A DNA stretch of 64,000 nt from Paraburkholderia podalyriae (GCF_014397785.1 NZ_VZQQ01000021.1:59034-123033), one strand, 5' to 3'; numbered from the stretch's first letter, positions 1-9,109 are shown. Numbers and translations: made by a program. The notes: generated by a model not told the origin, from the sequence alone.

Positions 1-1368
1 GCCAGTGCGAAGTCGGTTTCGCGCGACTGGGCGGCGCTGTCGTACGCGAGCCGCGCGACGATCCTGCATCGCGCGGCCGACATCATTGCAACGCGCCAGC
101 GCATGCGCATCAACGCAGCGACCGTGCTCGGGCAGAGCAAGACCATCGATCAGGCGGAGCCGGACTCGGCGTGCGAACTGATCGACTTTCTGCGCTTTAA
201 CGCATTCAACGCCCAACGCGTGTATGCCGAGCAGCCGCTGTCGGTCTCGACGGCTGTCAATCGCACGGACTGGCGCCCACTCGAAGGCTTCGTGTATGCG
301 GTGTCGCCGTTTAACTTTACTGCGATTGGCGGCAATCTGACGACCGCGCCTGCGATCATGGGTAACACGGTGCTGTGGAAGCCGTCCGAGAAATCCGCAC
401 TCGCCAACTGGATTTTCTACGAAGCGCTCGAAGAAGCAGGCCTGCCCGCTGGCGTCATCAACTTCGTGCCGGGCGATGCGGAACTGACCACCCGCGCCGT
501 GCTGGATTCGCCGGATCTTGCGGGCATCCACTTCACCGGATCGTCGGCAGTATTTCAGTCGCTGTGGAAGGGTGTCGCCTCAAAGGTCGGTGCGTTCCGT
601 ACGATTCCGCGCCTCGTCGGTGAGACGGGCGGCAAGGACTTCGTACTCGCGCATCCGTCGGCGCATCCGGCCGAACTGGCGATCGCGCTAATTCGCGGCG
701 CGTTCGAGTATCAAGGCCAGAAGTGCAGCGCCGCATCGCGCGCGTACATCCCGCAGAGCTTGTGGCCAGCCGTGCGCGAACAGCTCGTCGAACGCCTCGC
801 GCAACTTAAGGTGGGCGACCCGGCCGATCTCGGCAAGACGTTCATGGGTGCGGTGATTTCGCAGGCGTCGCATGCGAAACTGACCGCCGTGCTGAAGGCA
901 GCGAAGGACGACAGCCAGGTTACGGTCGTCACGGGCGGCAAGACGTGGTCGGAGCCGGGCTTCTTCGTCGCGCCGACGGTGCTCGAAGTGAGCGATCCGA
1001 GGCATGCGTTGATGACGCAGGAACTCTTCGGCCCGGTGCTGTCGGTGTTCGTCTACGCGGACCATGCGTGGTCCGACACGCTGGCGCTGATCGATGCGAC
1101 AAGCCCGTACGCGCTGACCGGCTCGATCTTCTGCACCGATCGCTTCGCACTGCACGAAGCGGAGGCCGCGCTGGTGAACGCAGCCGGCAACCTGTACCTG
1201 AACGACAAGCCGACTGGCGCAATGATCGGCCAGCAGCCGTTCGGCGGTGGCCGCGCGAGCGGCACTAACGACAAGGCCGGTTCGTACCTGAATCTGCTGC
1301 GCTGGACGTCGCCGCGCGTCGTGAAGGAAACCTATTTGCCGCCGCGCGAGTGGTCTTTCGGCAGTTAA
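1..1368 (+). CDS. pruA: 1-pyrroline-5-carboxylate dehydrogenase (L-glutamate gamma-semialdehyde dehydrogenase), 5'-truncated by the window edge
   Basis: The enzyme oxidises glutamate-gamma-semialdehyde to glutamate with NAD, the last step of proline breakdown, in the cytoplasm. The frame is open back to base 1 without a stop, so the true start lies outside; about 455 residues are visible of the roughly 540 usual for this family. The aldehyde dehydrogenase hallmarks are intact: SPFNFT (oxyanion Asn), WKPSEK, FTGSS, VGETGGK with the catalytic Glu, GQKCSA with the nucleophilic Cys, and ELFGP. This matters because the PutA-like protein at 12440-16270 has lost all of these, so this stand-alone enzyme is the likely P5C oxidiser of the cluster. 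A terminator follows directly. Confidence 0.93.
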   Translation, partial: ASAKSVSRDWAALSYASRATILHRAADIIATRQRMRINAATVLGQSKTIDQAEPDSACELIDFLRFNAFNAQRVYAEQPLSVSTAVNRTDWRPLEGFVYAVSPFNFTAIGGNLTTAPAIMGNTVLWKPSEKSALANWIFYEALEEAGLPAGVINFVPGDAELTTRAVLDSPDLAGIHFTGSSAVFQSLWKGVASKVGAFRTIPRLVGETGGKDFVLAHPSAHPAELAIALIRGAFEYQGQKCSAASRAYIPQSLWPAVREQLVERLAQLKVGDPADLGKTFMGAVISQASHAKLTAVLKAAKDDSQVTVVTGGKTWSEPGFFVAPTVLEVSDPRHALMTQELFGPVLSVFVYADHAWSDTLALIDATSPYALTGSIFCTDRFALHEAEAALVNAAGNLYLNDKPTGAMIGQQPFGGGRASGTNDKAGSYLNLLRWTSPRVVKETYLPPREWSFGS

Positions 1369-1387
1369 AGCGAATCTGGCCAGCAAG

Positions 1388-1420
1388 CCGCGCGGATCGT
1401 CGATTCGCGCGGTTTTTTTT
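1388..1420 (+). terminator. Rho-independent terminator after the P5C dehydrogenase gene
   Basis: A 7-bp perfect GC stem (CCGCGCG/CGCGCGG) with an 11-base loop is followed by eight T residues, 20 bases after the stop codon. Confidence 0.85.
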
Positions 1421-1523
1421 AATCAGTCGCAGCAATGGTGATGGCTGGCAGGCCCCGCGCAAATCCACTGAGCCCAGGCGGTCAGCCGCGCGACGCACCA
1501 ATCCATAGTGGAGATTTGCAGAC

Positions 1524-2330
1524 ATGACCGACTCACGGGTGTTTGATGTCAAGCCGGGCACCTTGCCATTGGTGGTTTCAATTCCGCATCTGGGCAGGAT
1601 CATCCCGGGCGATCTGGTAGACCGATACACGGATGCCGCACGCACCGTTGCTGACACGGACTGGCACCTTGATCAACTCTACGACTTTGCCGCGCAAGCC
1701 GGCGCTTCGGTCCTGAGTGCGCATGTCTCCCGATACGTGATAGATCTGAATCGTCCGCCTTCCGGCGAGAGTCTCTATCCGGGGCAGACCACCACCGGGC
1801 TGTGTCCTTCCGAAACGTTTCGTGGTGAACCGATATACGTCGATGGCAAAGAGCCGTCCTCCGAAGAGATAGCGGCACGCCGCGAGGCATTCCACGCGCC
1901 TTATCACGCGAAACTACGCGAGACGCTCAGCGCGTTGAAGGCCGAGCATGGGCAGGTTCTGCTTTGGGAAGCGCACTCGATCGCGAGCGTGCTGCCCCGT
2001 CTCTTCGATGGCAAGCTCCCCGACCTGAACCTGGGCACAAACTCCAGCAAGTCGTGCGCGCCGCAGGTTCTCGATGCGGCGACGGCGACGCTGAACCGGC
2101 AGCCATTTTCATGGGTTGCCAATGGCCGATTCAAAGGCGGCTATATCACGCGCGAATACGGGCGGCCGGAAGAGGGAATTCACGCTATCCAGCTCGAGAT
2201 GTGTCAGTCGACCTACATGAACGAGGACGCCCCATTCGACTATCGTTCAGATCTCGCCGCAAGGGTGAAGCCAGTCGTGGAGCGGATGATGTGGGCGGCG
2301 CTGGAAGCCACGCGACGTCTGTCCCGATAG
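1524..2330 (+). CDS. hutG: N-formylglutamate amidohydrolase (N-formylglutamate deformylase)
   Basis: The 268-residue protein has the length and layout of HutG, a cytoplasmic zinc hydrolase that turns N-formyl-L-glutamate into formate and glutamate. Visible family features are the N-terminal LPLVVSIPHLGR segment, DTDWHLDQLYDF, RYVIDLNRPP, LLWEAHSI, and GGYITREYG followed by IQLEMCQSTYMNE near residue 230. It lies between the P5C dehydrogenase and the etf operon and no other histidine-utilisation enzyme is visible, so a role outside histidine degradation is possible. It converges with etfA. Confidence 0.9.
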   Translation: MTDSRVFDVKPGTLPLVVSIPHLGRIIPGDLVDRYTDAARTVADTDWHLDQLYDFAAQAGASVLSAHVSRYVIDLNRPPSGESLYPGQTTTGLCPSETFRGEPIYVDGKEPSSEEIAARREAFHAPYHAKLRETLSALKAEHGQVLLWEAHSIASVLPRLFDGKLPDLNLGTNSSKSCAPQVLDAATATLNRQPFSWVANGRFKGGYITREYGRPEEGIHAIQLEMCQSTYMNEDAPFDYRSDLAARVKPVVERMMWAALEATRRLSR

Positions 2331-2344
2331 ACAGAAGATGCAAG

Positions 2345-2374
2345 AAAACCGTCACCGCGGATTAGCGGTGACGG
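2345..2374 (-). terminator. Terminator hairpin of the etfBA operon
   Basis: A perfect 10-bp inverted repeat (CCGTCACCGC/GCGGTGACGG) with a 6-base loop lies between convergent hutG and etfA. On the minus strand it is followed by TTTT, so it mainly suits the etf transcript. Confidence 0.75.
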
Positions 2375-2412
2375 CAGCAATGTCATGCCGTCTAACTAGA
2401 CCCTTGGGTCAA

Positions 2413-3342
2413 TCAGAGTGATTGCGTGAGCTGCGGCACCGCTTCGAACAGGTCGGCAACCAGACCGAAATCCGCGACGCTGAAAATCGGCGCTTCAGCG
2501 TCCTTGTTCACCGCCACGATGACCTTCGAATCCTTCATGCCGGCGAGGTGCTGAATCGCGCCGGAAATCCCGACGGCGACGTAAAGCTGCGGCGCGACAA
2601 TCTTGCCGGTCTGCCCGACCTGCCAGTCGTTCGGAGCGAACCCCGAATCGACCGCGGCACGCGACGCACCCACGGCCGCGCCCAGCTTCTGCGCGAGCGG
2701 ATCGAGCAGCGCGAAGTTTTCCGCGCTCCCCATGCCGCGTCCGCCCGAAACGACGATTCGGGCGGACGTCAGCTCCGGCCGTTCACTGGGCGACACTTCT
2801 CTGCGGACGAACCGCACACGGGCCGTGGTCGCAACCGCCTCCCTCTGTTCGACAGACGCCGTGCCGCCTGTGGCTAGCGCGGCCTCGAACGCGGTCGTGC
2901 GAATCGTCGCGACCTTGACTGCGTCGTCGCACTGCACAGTGGCAATTGCATTGCCGGCGTAGAACGGCCGGTCGAATGTATCCGCCGAGTGGATTGCGAT
3001 CACATCGGAAATCTGCGATGCATCGAGCCTCGCCGCGACGCGCGGCGCCACGTTCTTGCCCGCCGCAGTCGCGGGAAAAAGGATGTGAGAGTAAGAAGAC
3101 GCGAGCGCGAGAACCTGCGCCGCGATATTCTCGGCGAGACCGTCAGCCAGCTCGGGTGCGTCGATCAGGAACACCTTGTCCACGCCTGCGATCTGACTCG
3201 CGGCATGGGCCGCCGCCTCGGCGCTGTGACCGGCAACGAGTACGTGGATGCCGTTGTTCAATTGGCGCGCTGCTGCGACGGCGTGCAAGGTCGAAGCCTT
3301 AATCTGCGCGTTGTCGTGTTCTGCGATGACGAGAGTGGTCAT
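2413..3342 (-). CDS. etfA: Electron transfer flavoprotein alpha subunit
   Basis: The 309-residue protein is full length for EtfA, the FAD-binding subunit that with EtfB carries electrons from flavoprotein dehydrogenases to ETF-quinone oxidoreductase. The C-terminal FAD domain is plain: RIVVSGGRGMGS near residue 195, then GQTGKIVAPQLYVAVGISG and the IQHLAGMKDS segment. It starts directly after the etfB stop. The operon also holds an FAD dehydrogenase, which suggests that this ETF pair serves it and other flavoenzymes of the cluster. Confidence 0.95.
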   Translation of the reverse strand: MTTLVIAEHDNAQIKASTLHAVAAARQLNNGIHVLVAGHSAEAAAHAASQIAGVDKVFLIDAPELADGLAENIAAQVLALASSYSHILFPATAAGKNVAPRVAARLDASQISDVIAIHSADTFDRPFYAGNAIATVQCDDAVKVATIRTTAFEAALATGGTASVEQREAVATTARVRFVRREVSPSERPELTSARIVVSGGRGMGSAENFALLDPLAQKLGAAVGASRAAVDSGFAPNDWQVGQTGKIVAPQLYVAVGISGAIQHLAGMKDSKVIVAVNKDAEAPIFSVADFGLVADLFEAVPQLTQSL

Positions 3343-4092
3343 TTAGATTACCTTCGCTTCGTTTTTCAGTTTGTCGATGAGCGCAGCCACATCGGCGACG
3401 CGCACGCCGGCCTGGCGGACGGCTGGCTCCACCACCTTTAACGTCTTGAGGCGGGGAGCCGGATCGACGCCGAGCTCGGCAGGGCTGACCGTGTCGATCG
3501 GCTTCTTCTTCGCCTTCATGATGTTGGGAAGCGTCACGTAGCGAGGTTCGTTCAACCGCAGATCGGTCGTGACGATGGCGGGCAGCTGCAATTCGATGAT
3601 TTCCAGTCCGCCATCTACTTCGCGCGTCACGGTCGCTGTTTCGGCGCCGATCTCGATATGACTCGCGAATGTTGCCTGCGGCCAGTCCAGAAGCGCGGCG
3701 AGCAACTGGCCGGTCTGGCCGGCGTCATCGTCGATGGCCTGCTTGCCGAGAATCACGAGTTGCGGCTGCTCGCTTTCGACCGCCGCTTTCAGCAGTTTGG
3801 CCACGGCAAGCGGCTGCAACTCCACGTCGGTCTGGATGTGCAAGCCACGATCCGCGCCAATTGCGAGCGCGGTACGCAGCGTTTCGGCACTCTGCGCCGG
3901 GCCACAGGTGAGCGCGACGACCTCGCTCGCCTTGCCTGCTTCCTTGAGGCGTGTTGCCGCTTCCACGGCAATCTCGTCGAACGGATTCATTGACATCTTC
4001 ACGTTGCCTATGTCAACGCCCGTTTGGTCCGCTTTCACGCGGACCTTCACGTTGTAGTCGACAACGCGTTTAACTGCAGCAAAGACCTTCAT
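3343..4092 (-). CDS. etfB: Electron transfer flavoprotein beta subunit
   Basis: The 249-residue protein begins MKVFAAVKRVVDYNVKVRVK, typical of EtfB, and carries MNPFDEIAVEAATRLKE, the AMP-binding-type segment LGKQAIDDDAGQTGQ near residue 130, and LRLNEPRYVTLPNIMKAKKK near residue 190. It forms the soluble ETF heterodimer with the adjacent etfA product. Its start overlaps the hutD stop by 4 bases (ATGA), indicating translational coupling. Confidence 0.95.
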   Translation of the reverse strand: MKVFAAVKRVVDYNVKVRVKADQTGVDIGNVKMSMNPFDEIAVEAATRLKEAGKASEVVALTCGPAQSAETLRTALAIGADRGLHIQTDVELQPLAVAKLLKAAVESEQPQLVILGKQAIDDDAGQTGQLLAALLDWPQATFASHIEIGAETATVTREVDGGLEIIELQLPAIVTTDLRLNEPRYVTLPNIMKAKKKPIDTVSPAELGVDPAPRLKTLKVVEPAVRQAGVRVADVAALIDKLKNEAKVI

Positions 4093-4754
4093 GTGACGTT
4101 TCCTTCATTGCGAAGTTTTAATTGACCCACTGACTCGATCAGGACCAGCGCAACTGCGGCCCCCGAAGCTGACGGAAACAACGGCGTTGGTACGGCATCC
4201 GCCAGCGGCGTGACCAGCAGGTCCGGTCCGTCGATGTGCCGCGTGATCACGGAGTCTGACGCTAGCGCCGGCGCCCTGGTCCGGTCTTCCGTTCGCCAGG
4301 CGCAGGTTCCGCTCAACGGCAACACGAGCGCGAAACTGCCGGTCGGTACGAGGGTGGTTTCATGCAACGGGACAACGCGCGAGCGAAAGCGCCCGCGCGC
4401 CGCCATCGTGTTGAGCGCGATGACCGGACCGCCTCGCAGCGTTGCCTGCCAATCGATTGCGCCGTCATATTCAACAGCACGACCCGGCTCCAGCATGACG
4501 TGGTTTCCGGCGTGTCGCAGATCGACCCCCGCGCCCTGGACCACGAGCGACAGCCGGTCCATATCAGGAAAACGTGAGTACGGACCATCGCGCTCCACTT
4601 CAGCGAGGCTGATGCGCCAGGCACCGTCGGCGCCTTCGGCGAGAGGGCGAGTTCGACCGCCGCCGTTACGCCACGGCTGCAACGCGTACGATGCAAGCGG
4701 CCGGATCGTGAGACCGGCCGGCACGCGCGCTTCAGGAGACGGCGCCAAGACCAT
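4089..4754 (-). CDS. hutD: HutD/Ves family protein
   Basis: The 221-residue protein matches the HutD/Ves cupin-like family, seen in the N-terminal LQPWRNGGGRTRPLAEG and WRISLAEVERDGPYSRFPDMDR segments. Members are linked to histidine utilisation, where a governor role has been proposed, but their biochemistry is unsettled. Here it sits inside an operon with an FAD dehydrogenase and etfBA, overlapping the upstream gene by 23 bases and the downstream one by 4. Its job is probably tied to nitrogen-compound catabolism; a specific function cannot be read from the sequence. Confidence 0.8.
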   Translation of the reverse strand: MVLAPSPEARVPAGLTIRPLASYALQPWRNGGGRTRPLAEGADGAWRISLAEVERDGPYSRFPDMDRLSLVVQGAGVDLRHAGNHVMLEPGRAVEYDGAIDWQATLRGGPVIALNTMAARGRFRSRVVPLHETTLVPTGSFALVLPLSGTCAWRTEDRTRAPALASDSVITRHIDGPDLLVTPLADAVPTPLFPSASGAAVALVLIESVGQLKLRNEGNVT

Positions 4755-5919
4755 ATTTGCCGGTCAGAAGTTCGCCGGCCGCAAAGCGTTCGATCGAATA
4801 CGGCTTCAGCGACACGTCCGTCGTCACGCCCAGCGCGCTTTGCGCCAGGATCTTGCCGACGGTAGGCGAGAGCTTGAAGCCGTGACCCGAGAAGCCGTAG
4901 CCCACCGTCAGCCCCTCGATGCCCGGTAGCGGTCCGAGCACCGGATTCCAGTCCGGCGTCACGTCGTAGACGCCAGTCCACGACGACGCGATGCCCGCCG
5001 CCTCGTAGGCCGGGAAGCGCTCGGCGACCTGCGCACCGACATCGACGACATAGTCCATCGGAATGTCGCCCTGTTCGGTGTCCGCGGTGCTGAGCTTCTG
5101 GCCGACCACGCCTTCGCTCACCAGCATCTGGTTGCCGCCGTAGCTGCGGTAATAGAGCATGCCTTCGGACGCCAGATCCTTGAACACCGGCATCTTGAAC
5201 GTGTACGCGGCGCCGGCGCAATCGAGCGCGAGGACTGCGTGGCGTTCCGGCGCGATGGGCAGCGTCTTGCCGGTCCAGCCGGCGAGCTCCGGCGTCCAGA
5301 TGTTCTGTGTGCTGATGACGGTCGAGCACGCAAAGTCGCCCGCGCTGGTCGACACGCCAACCACCTTGCCGTTTTCGATCAGCAGCTTGTTCACGGTCAC
5401 GTTCTCGCGGATGGTCACGCCGCCACGCCGCGCTGCGCGCGCGAAGCTGGTCGCCGTGAGATACGCGTCCGCGAAGCCGGCTTCCGGCTCGTAGCCGATC
5501 AACGCGGCGTCGTTGAATTCCGCGATCGGCAGGAGTTCCTTCGCCTGGCGCGCATCGAGCAGTTCGAGCGGGATGCCTTGCTCCTTCTGCTGGTCGAGCG
5601 ATGCGCGCAACGGCTCGAGCTTGTCGCCGTCGGCCGCGACAATCATATAGCCGCACTTTACGAGGCCGCACGATGCTTCGTCGTCGCCGAGATAGGCGGC
5701 GAAGTCGTTGAACACCGACCACGACTTGCGCGCGAGTTCGACGTTTTCCTTCACCGAATAGTGCGTGCGCAAGATGCCCGACGACTGCGAGGTCGTGCCC
5801 GCTCCGATAGTGGCGCGATCGAGCACCAGTACGTTCCGCGCGCCGAGCTTCTGCAGGTGAAATGCGACCGAACTGCCGATCACGCCCGCTCCGATCACCA
5901 CCACATCATAGGTATTCAC
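4732..5919 (-). CDS. FAD-dependent amine/N-methyl amino acid dehydrogenase (DAO / sarcosine oxidase-like)
   Basis: The protein of about 395 residues belongs to the D-amino-acid oxidase fold. The Rossmann motif VVIGAGVIGSSVAFHLQKLG is near the start, with TTSQSSGILRTHYS after it and the C-terminal GYGFSGHGFKLSP signature near residue 360, as in sarcosine and dimethylglycine oxidoreductases. A GTG at 5919, preceded by AAGGAAGCG, is preferred to an ATG at 5946 that lacks a ribosome site. The same operon carries etfBA, so it probably passes electrons to ETF rather than to oxygen. A secondary or tertiary N-methyl amino acid, such as an N-methylproline or N-methylglycine, is a reasonable substrate class, but the exact one is inferred. 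Confidence 0.8.
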   Translation of the reverse strand: MNTYDVVVIGAGVIGSSVAFHLQKLGARNVLVLDRATIGAGTTSQSSGILRTHYSVKENVELARKSWSVFNDFAAYLGDDEASCGLVKCGYMIVAADGDKLEPLRASLDQQKEQGIPLELLDARQAKELLPIAEFNDAALIGYEPEAGFADAYLTATSFARAARRGGVTIRENVTVNKLLIENGKVVGVSTSAGDFACSTVISTQNIWTPELAGWTGKTLPIAPERHAVLALDCAGAAYTFKMPVFKDLASEGMLYYRSYGGNQMLVSEGVVGQKLSTADTEQGDIPMDYVVDVGAQVAERFPAYEAAGIASSWTGVYDVTPDWNPVLGPLPGIEGLTVGYGFSGHGFKLSPTVGKILAQSALGVTTDVSLKPYSIERFAAGELLTGKYGLGAVS

Positions 5920-6237
5920 GATTCCGCTTCCTTTTTGGTTCCCCATCGTGAGCGCAGTGTGAGGTCTCCCAATTCAAACCACACCAATATCAACGAGCGC
6001 GATGTTTAGCAAAAGTGTGGTTCGTGCAGTTGTGCTTCATGGACGATGTTCCTCGGGTTTGTACCGAGGGTTCGTACGCAGGCTTCGCAACGGCGCGCAC
6101 GAAGCTGTCGCCCACCCCGGAGCATCAATCCAACAGCCGCTTGTTTGCAGCATCAACACGGTTGATAACGCCGCAAGATTTTTTGTTGCGAACTACGATG
6201 CGCTGCGAAATGTTTTGACCACATGGGGTTTGGACAC

Positions 6238-7911
6238 ATGAACACAGTCACTCAAGCGGGCGACGCAATCGACCGCGAGTCGATGGAGTATGACGTCGTG
6301 ATCGTCGGCGGCGGCCCGGCTGGCCTGTCGGCCGCCATTCGTCTGAAGCAGCGCGCTGCCGAACAAGGCGTCGAGCTTGGCGTGTGCGTGCTGGAAAAAG
6401 GCTCGGAGATCGGGGCGCATATCCTGTCGGGCGCCGTGATGGACCCGCGCGCACTGACCGAACTGATCCCGGGCTGGAAGGAAAAAGGCGCGCCGCTGAC
6501 GGTCGACGTGACCGAGGACCGCTTCCTGTTCCTGTCGGAGACCGGCTCCAAGAGCGTGCCGACCTGGGCGCTGCCGGACAATTTCAAGAACCACGGCAAC
6601 TACGTGATCAGCCTCGCGAACGTGACGCGCTGGCTGGGTCAGCAGGCCGAGGCGCTCGGCGTCGAAATCTTTCCCGGCTTTCCCGCCGCTGAAGTGCTGT
6701 ACAACGACGACGGCTCGGTCAAGGGTGTCGCGACCGGCAACCTCGGCATCGGCAAAGACGGTGAGCCGACCGGGAACTTCCAGCTCGGCATGGAACTGCA
6801 CGCGAAGTACACGCTGTTCTGCGAAGGCGCGCGCGGCCACCTCGGCCGTCAGCTTAACGACCGGTTCAAGCTGCGCGACGGCGCCGATCCACAGGTCTAT
6901 GGCCTCGGCATCAAGGAGTTGTGGGAAATCGATCCCGCGAAGCACAAGCCGGGTCTGGTGATGCACACGGCCGGCTGGCCGCTCGAAAACGACACCTACG
7001 GCGGCTCGTTCCTCTACCACATGGACAACAACCAGGTTGTGGTGGGCTTCGTGGTCGGCCTCGGCTACACGAATCCGTATCTGTCGCCGTTCGAGGAGTT
7101 CCAGCGCTACAAGACGCATCCGGCGATCCGCGCGATTCTCGAAGGCGGCAAACGCGTGTCGTACGGCGCGCGGGCGATTACCGCAGGCGGCCTGATGTCG
7201 CTGCCGAAGCTGGTGTTCCCGGGCGGTGCGCTGGTCGGCGACGATGCGGGCTTCCTCAACGCATCGCGCATCAAGGGTTCGCATGCGGCGATCAAGACCG
7301 GCATGCTCGCGGCCGACGCTGCTTTCGAAGCGGTACAGGCTGGCCGTCATAACGATGAACTCACTGCCTACCCGGAGTCCTTCAAGACCTCGTGGCTCTA
7401 CACCGAGTTGTACCGCGCGCGCAACTTCAAGCAGTGGATGAGCAAGGGTCTGTACCTCGGCACGCTGATGGTCGGTCTCGAGCAGAAGCTGCTCGGCGGC
7501 AACGTGCCGTGGACGCTCCATCATCAGCATTGGGATCACGAGATGCTGAAGCCGGCGTCGCAGTGCAAGCCGATCACGTATCCGAAGCCGGATGGCAAGC
7601 TGACGTTCGACCGGTTGTCTTCGGTGTTCATCTCGAACACGAATCATGAAGAGAATCAGCCGGCGCACCTGACGCTGAAAGATCCGAGCGTGCCGGTCAA
7701 CGTGAACTGGCAGACCTATGCGGGACCGGAGTCGCGCTATTGCCCGGCCGCTGTGTACGAGTTCGTGAAGAACAACGATGGCAGCGAGCGGCTCGTCATC
7801 AACGCGCAGAACTGCGTGCACTGCAAGACCTGCGACATCAAGGACCCGACGCAGAACATCGTGTGGGTGACGCCTGAAGGCGGTGGCGGCCCGAACTACT
7901 CAAACATGTAG
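6238..7911 (+). CDS. etfD: Electron transfer flavoprotein-ubiquinone oxidoreductase
   Basis: The protein of about 557 residues is full length for ETF-QO, a monotopic membrane flavo-iron-sulfur enzyme that moves electrons from reduced ETF to ubiquinone. It shows an N-terminal FAD motif VVIVGGGPAGLSAAIRL, the FLNASRIKGSHAAIKTGMLA segment, and a C-terminal [4Fe-4S] ferredoxin-like domain with SRYCPAAVYEF and NCVHCKTCDIKDP. The ATG at 6238 has a GGGG stretch at a suitable distance; an in-frame ATG at 6223 adds five residues. It is divergent from the FAD dehydrogenase-hutD-etfBA operon, so the whole electron route to the quinone pool is encoded here. Confidence 0.96.
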   Translation: MNTVTQAGDAIDRESMEYDVVIVGGGPAGLSAAIRLKQRAAEQGVELGVCVLEKGSEIGAHILSGAVMDPRALTELIPGWKEKGAPLTVDVTEDRFLFLSETGSKSVPTWALPDNFKNHGNYVISLANVTRWLGQQAEALGVEIFPGFPAAEVLYNDDGSVKGVATGNLGIGKDGEPTGNFQLGMELHAKYTLFCEGARGHLGRQLNDRFKLRDGADPQVYGLGIKELWEIDPAKHKPGLVMHTAGWPLENDTYGGSFLYHMDNNQVVVGFVVGLGYTNPYLSPFEEFQRYKTHPAIRAILEGGKRVSYGARAITAGGLMSLPKLVFPGGALVGDDAGFLNASRIKGSHAAIKTGMLAADAAFEAVQAGRHNDELTAYPESFKTSWLYTELYRARNFKQWMSKGLYLGTLMVGLEQKLLGGNVPWTLHHQHWDHEMLKPASQCKPITYPKPDGKLTFDRLSSVFISNTNHEENQPAHLTLKDPSVPVNVNWQTYAGPESRYCPAAVYEFVKNNDGSERLVINAQNCVHCKTCDIKDPTQNIVWVTPEGGGGPNYSNM

Positions 7912-7947
7912 AGCGGGGACGACATCGCGCTGACAAGACGATGCTCA

Positions 7948-8613
7948 CTAATGCGTCGAAGGCGCCGAAGCCGCACGCTTCATGTTCGACTTCCAGACCC
8001 AATGAGTGGCGTTGTCGATCATGCCATGGAAGATTCCAATGACTTCATCCATCGAAATGCTGGCAGCGACCTTGTGCTCGATCCATAACCCATGCACAAG
8101 CGCCATGGCCTGGATTGCGTGTATGCGCGCCATCGCCGGATCACAGCCGGCCTGCTTCAGGTCGAACAGGAAGTTGGACCGCAGACGGCGCGAAAACGCG
8201 GCGCACAACCTCTGGACTTCCGCTTCGTGCGCGGACGAGCTCCACATATGCGGCCATACGTTCGCGGCGCCTGGACTCATGACTTCCTGGTTGAAGCACA
8301 TGTCCGCCGTAAATTTCATGCGCTCGACAGGGTCGGCGATGCCGCGGCGGCCACTCGTCAACCGTTCGCGCATCCGTCGGATCAGATACATGAAGGTCTT
8401 GTACACGAGATTGCTTTTGTTCTCGAAGTGGTGGTGCACGAGGCCGACCGATACACCGGCGTAGTCGCTCACCTTGCGAATCGTGAGGTTTTCGAGCCCG
8501 ACATCTCCGACCACCGCCAGCGTGGCGTCGAGCAGTCTCGCTCGCATTCCCTCATATTGCCAGCCGTCTTCCTTCCGGGAGCTGGCCGTTGCGACCTCAG
8601 ACGCCGTTTGCAT
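7948..8613 (-). CDS. TetR-family regulator, BetI-like
   Basis: The 221-residue protein has an N-terminal TetR helix-turn-helix at about residues 25-75: RARLLDATLAVVGDVGLENLTIRKVSDYAGVS is followed by VGLVHHHFENKSNLVY. The ligand half (PGAANVWPHMWSSSAHEAEV, MALVHGLWIEHKVA) resembles BetI, the choline-responsive repressor of betaine genes. It converges with the ETF-QO gene and faces the ABC transporter operon. Three TGAAC-N4-GTTCA-type palindromes in the 490-base gap before that operon are likely its operators, pointing to local repression relieved by a betaine-like ligand. Confidence 0.85.
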   Translation of the reverse strand: MQTASEVATASSRKEDGWQYEGMRARLLDATLAVVGDVGLENLTIRKVSDYAGVSVGLVHHHFENKSNLVYKTFMYLIRRMRERLTSGRRGIADPVERMKFTADMCFNQEVMSPGAANVWPHMWSSSAHEAEVQRLCAAFSRRLRSNFLFDLKQAGCDPAMARIHAIQAMALVHGLWIEHKVAASISMDEVIGIFHGMIDNATHWVWKSNMKRAASAPSTH

Positions 8614-8709
8614 TTAAAGATCCTGAATTTGAGTCACCGAGCATCACGCAGGTGGCTGGGCAGCCAACTGACGCGTCTCAAGCAGCCATCTTACCTGGAG
8701 GGATTGGTT

Positions 8710-8769
8710 TGAACAAACGTTTACAGAAACGCTGGTTACAAAGGTGTCTTATTACTGAACATGCGTTCA
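8710..8769. promoter_or_regulatory. Two TetR-type operator palindromes
   Basis: TGAACAAACGTTTA at 8710-8723 and TGAACATGCGTTCA at 8756-8769 share a TGAAC(N4)GTTCA inverted-repeat design; the first has one mismatch in the right arm. They lie 97-156 bases upstream of the BetI-like TetR gene, suited to autoregulation. A third copy lies at 8906-8919. Confidence 0.65.
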
Positions 8770-8858
8770 TTTCGTATCGGCCAAAAATCGGCGCGCCGTG
8801 TAGCCCGTCTCGGCGACACGCGGGAAAATTGGGCAAAAAGTACCGCGAAAAATTATTT

Positions 8859-8919
8859 TTGACACATCTCCAGCTTCGCTATAGTAGGGAAAACGCCAAA
8901 TGAATTGAACAAGCGTTCA
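8859..8919 (+). promoter_or_regulatory. Candidate promoter and third TetR-type operator for the ABC transporter/PutA operon
   Basis: TTGACA at 8859-8864 is followed by TATAGT at 8880-8885 (15-base spacer) or TAGTAG two bases on (17-base spacer). The palindrome TGAACAAGCGTTCA at 8906-8919 would lie just downstream of the start of transcription, where a bound TetR protein would block it. The remaining gap up to 9109 shows no gene. Confidence 0.5.
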
Positions 8920-9109
8920 GGATACGATGCTATATCCAAAAGGTTGAGCGGCAATTCGCCTGATCGTGTGTTCAGTTGGCTGCCGCAGCATGACGCCGTA
9001 CGCGGCACGTCGAAACTGCATTCGGCCCGTGGCGCCGCGAGACGCTTTGGTAACAGTGCGGTGAGCGAAAGGTTGCGAACGATTTACGAGCTTTTCTTGA
9101 GGAACGGTG

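Noticed and set aside
688..1386. A 232-codon minus-strand frame
   Set aside because: It is antisense to the P5C dehydrogenase, whose catalytic motifs are intact on the plus strand.
6193..7821. A 542-codon open frame on the minus strand
   Set aside because: It lies antisense to the ETF-quinone oxidoreductase gene, has no family resemblance, and is explained by high GC content giving few stops.
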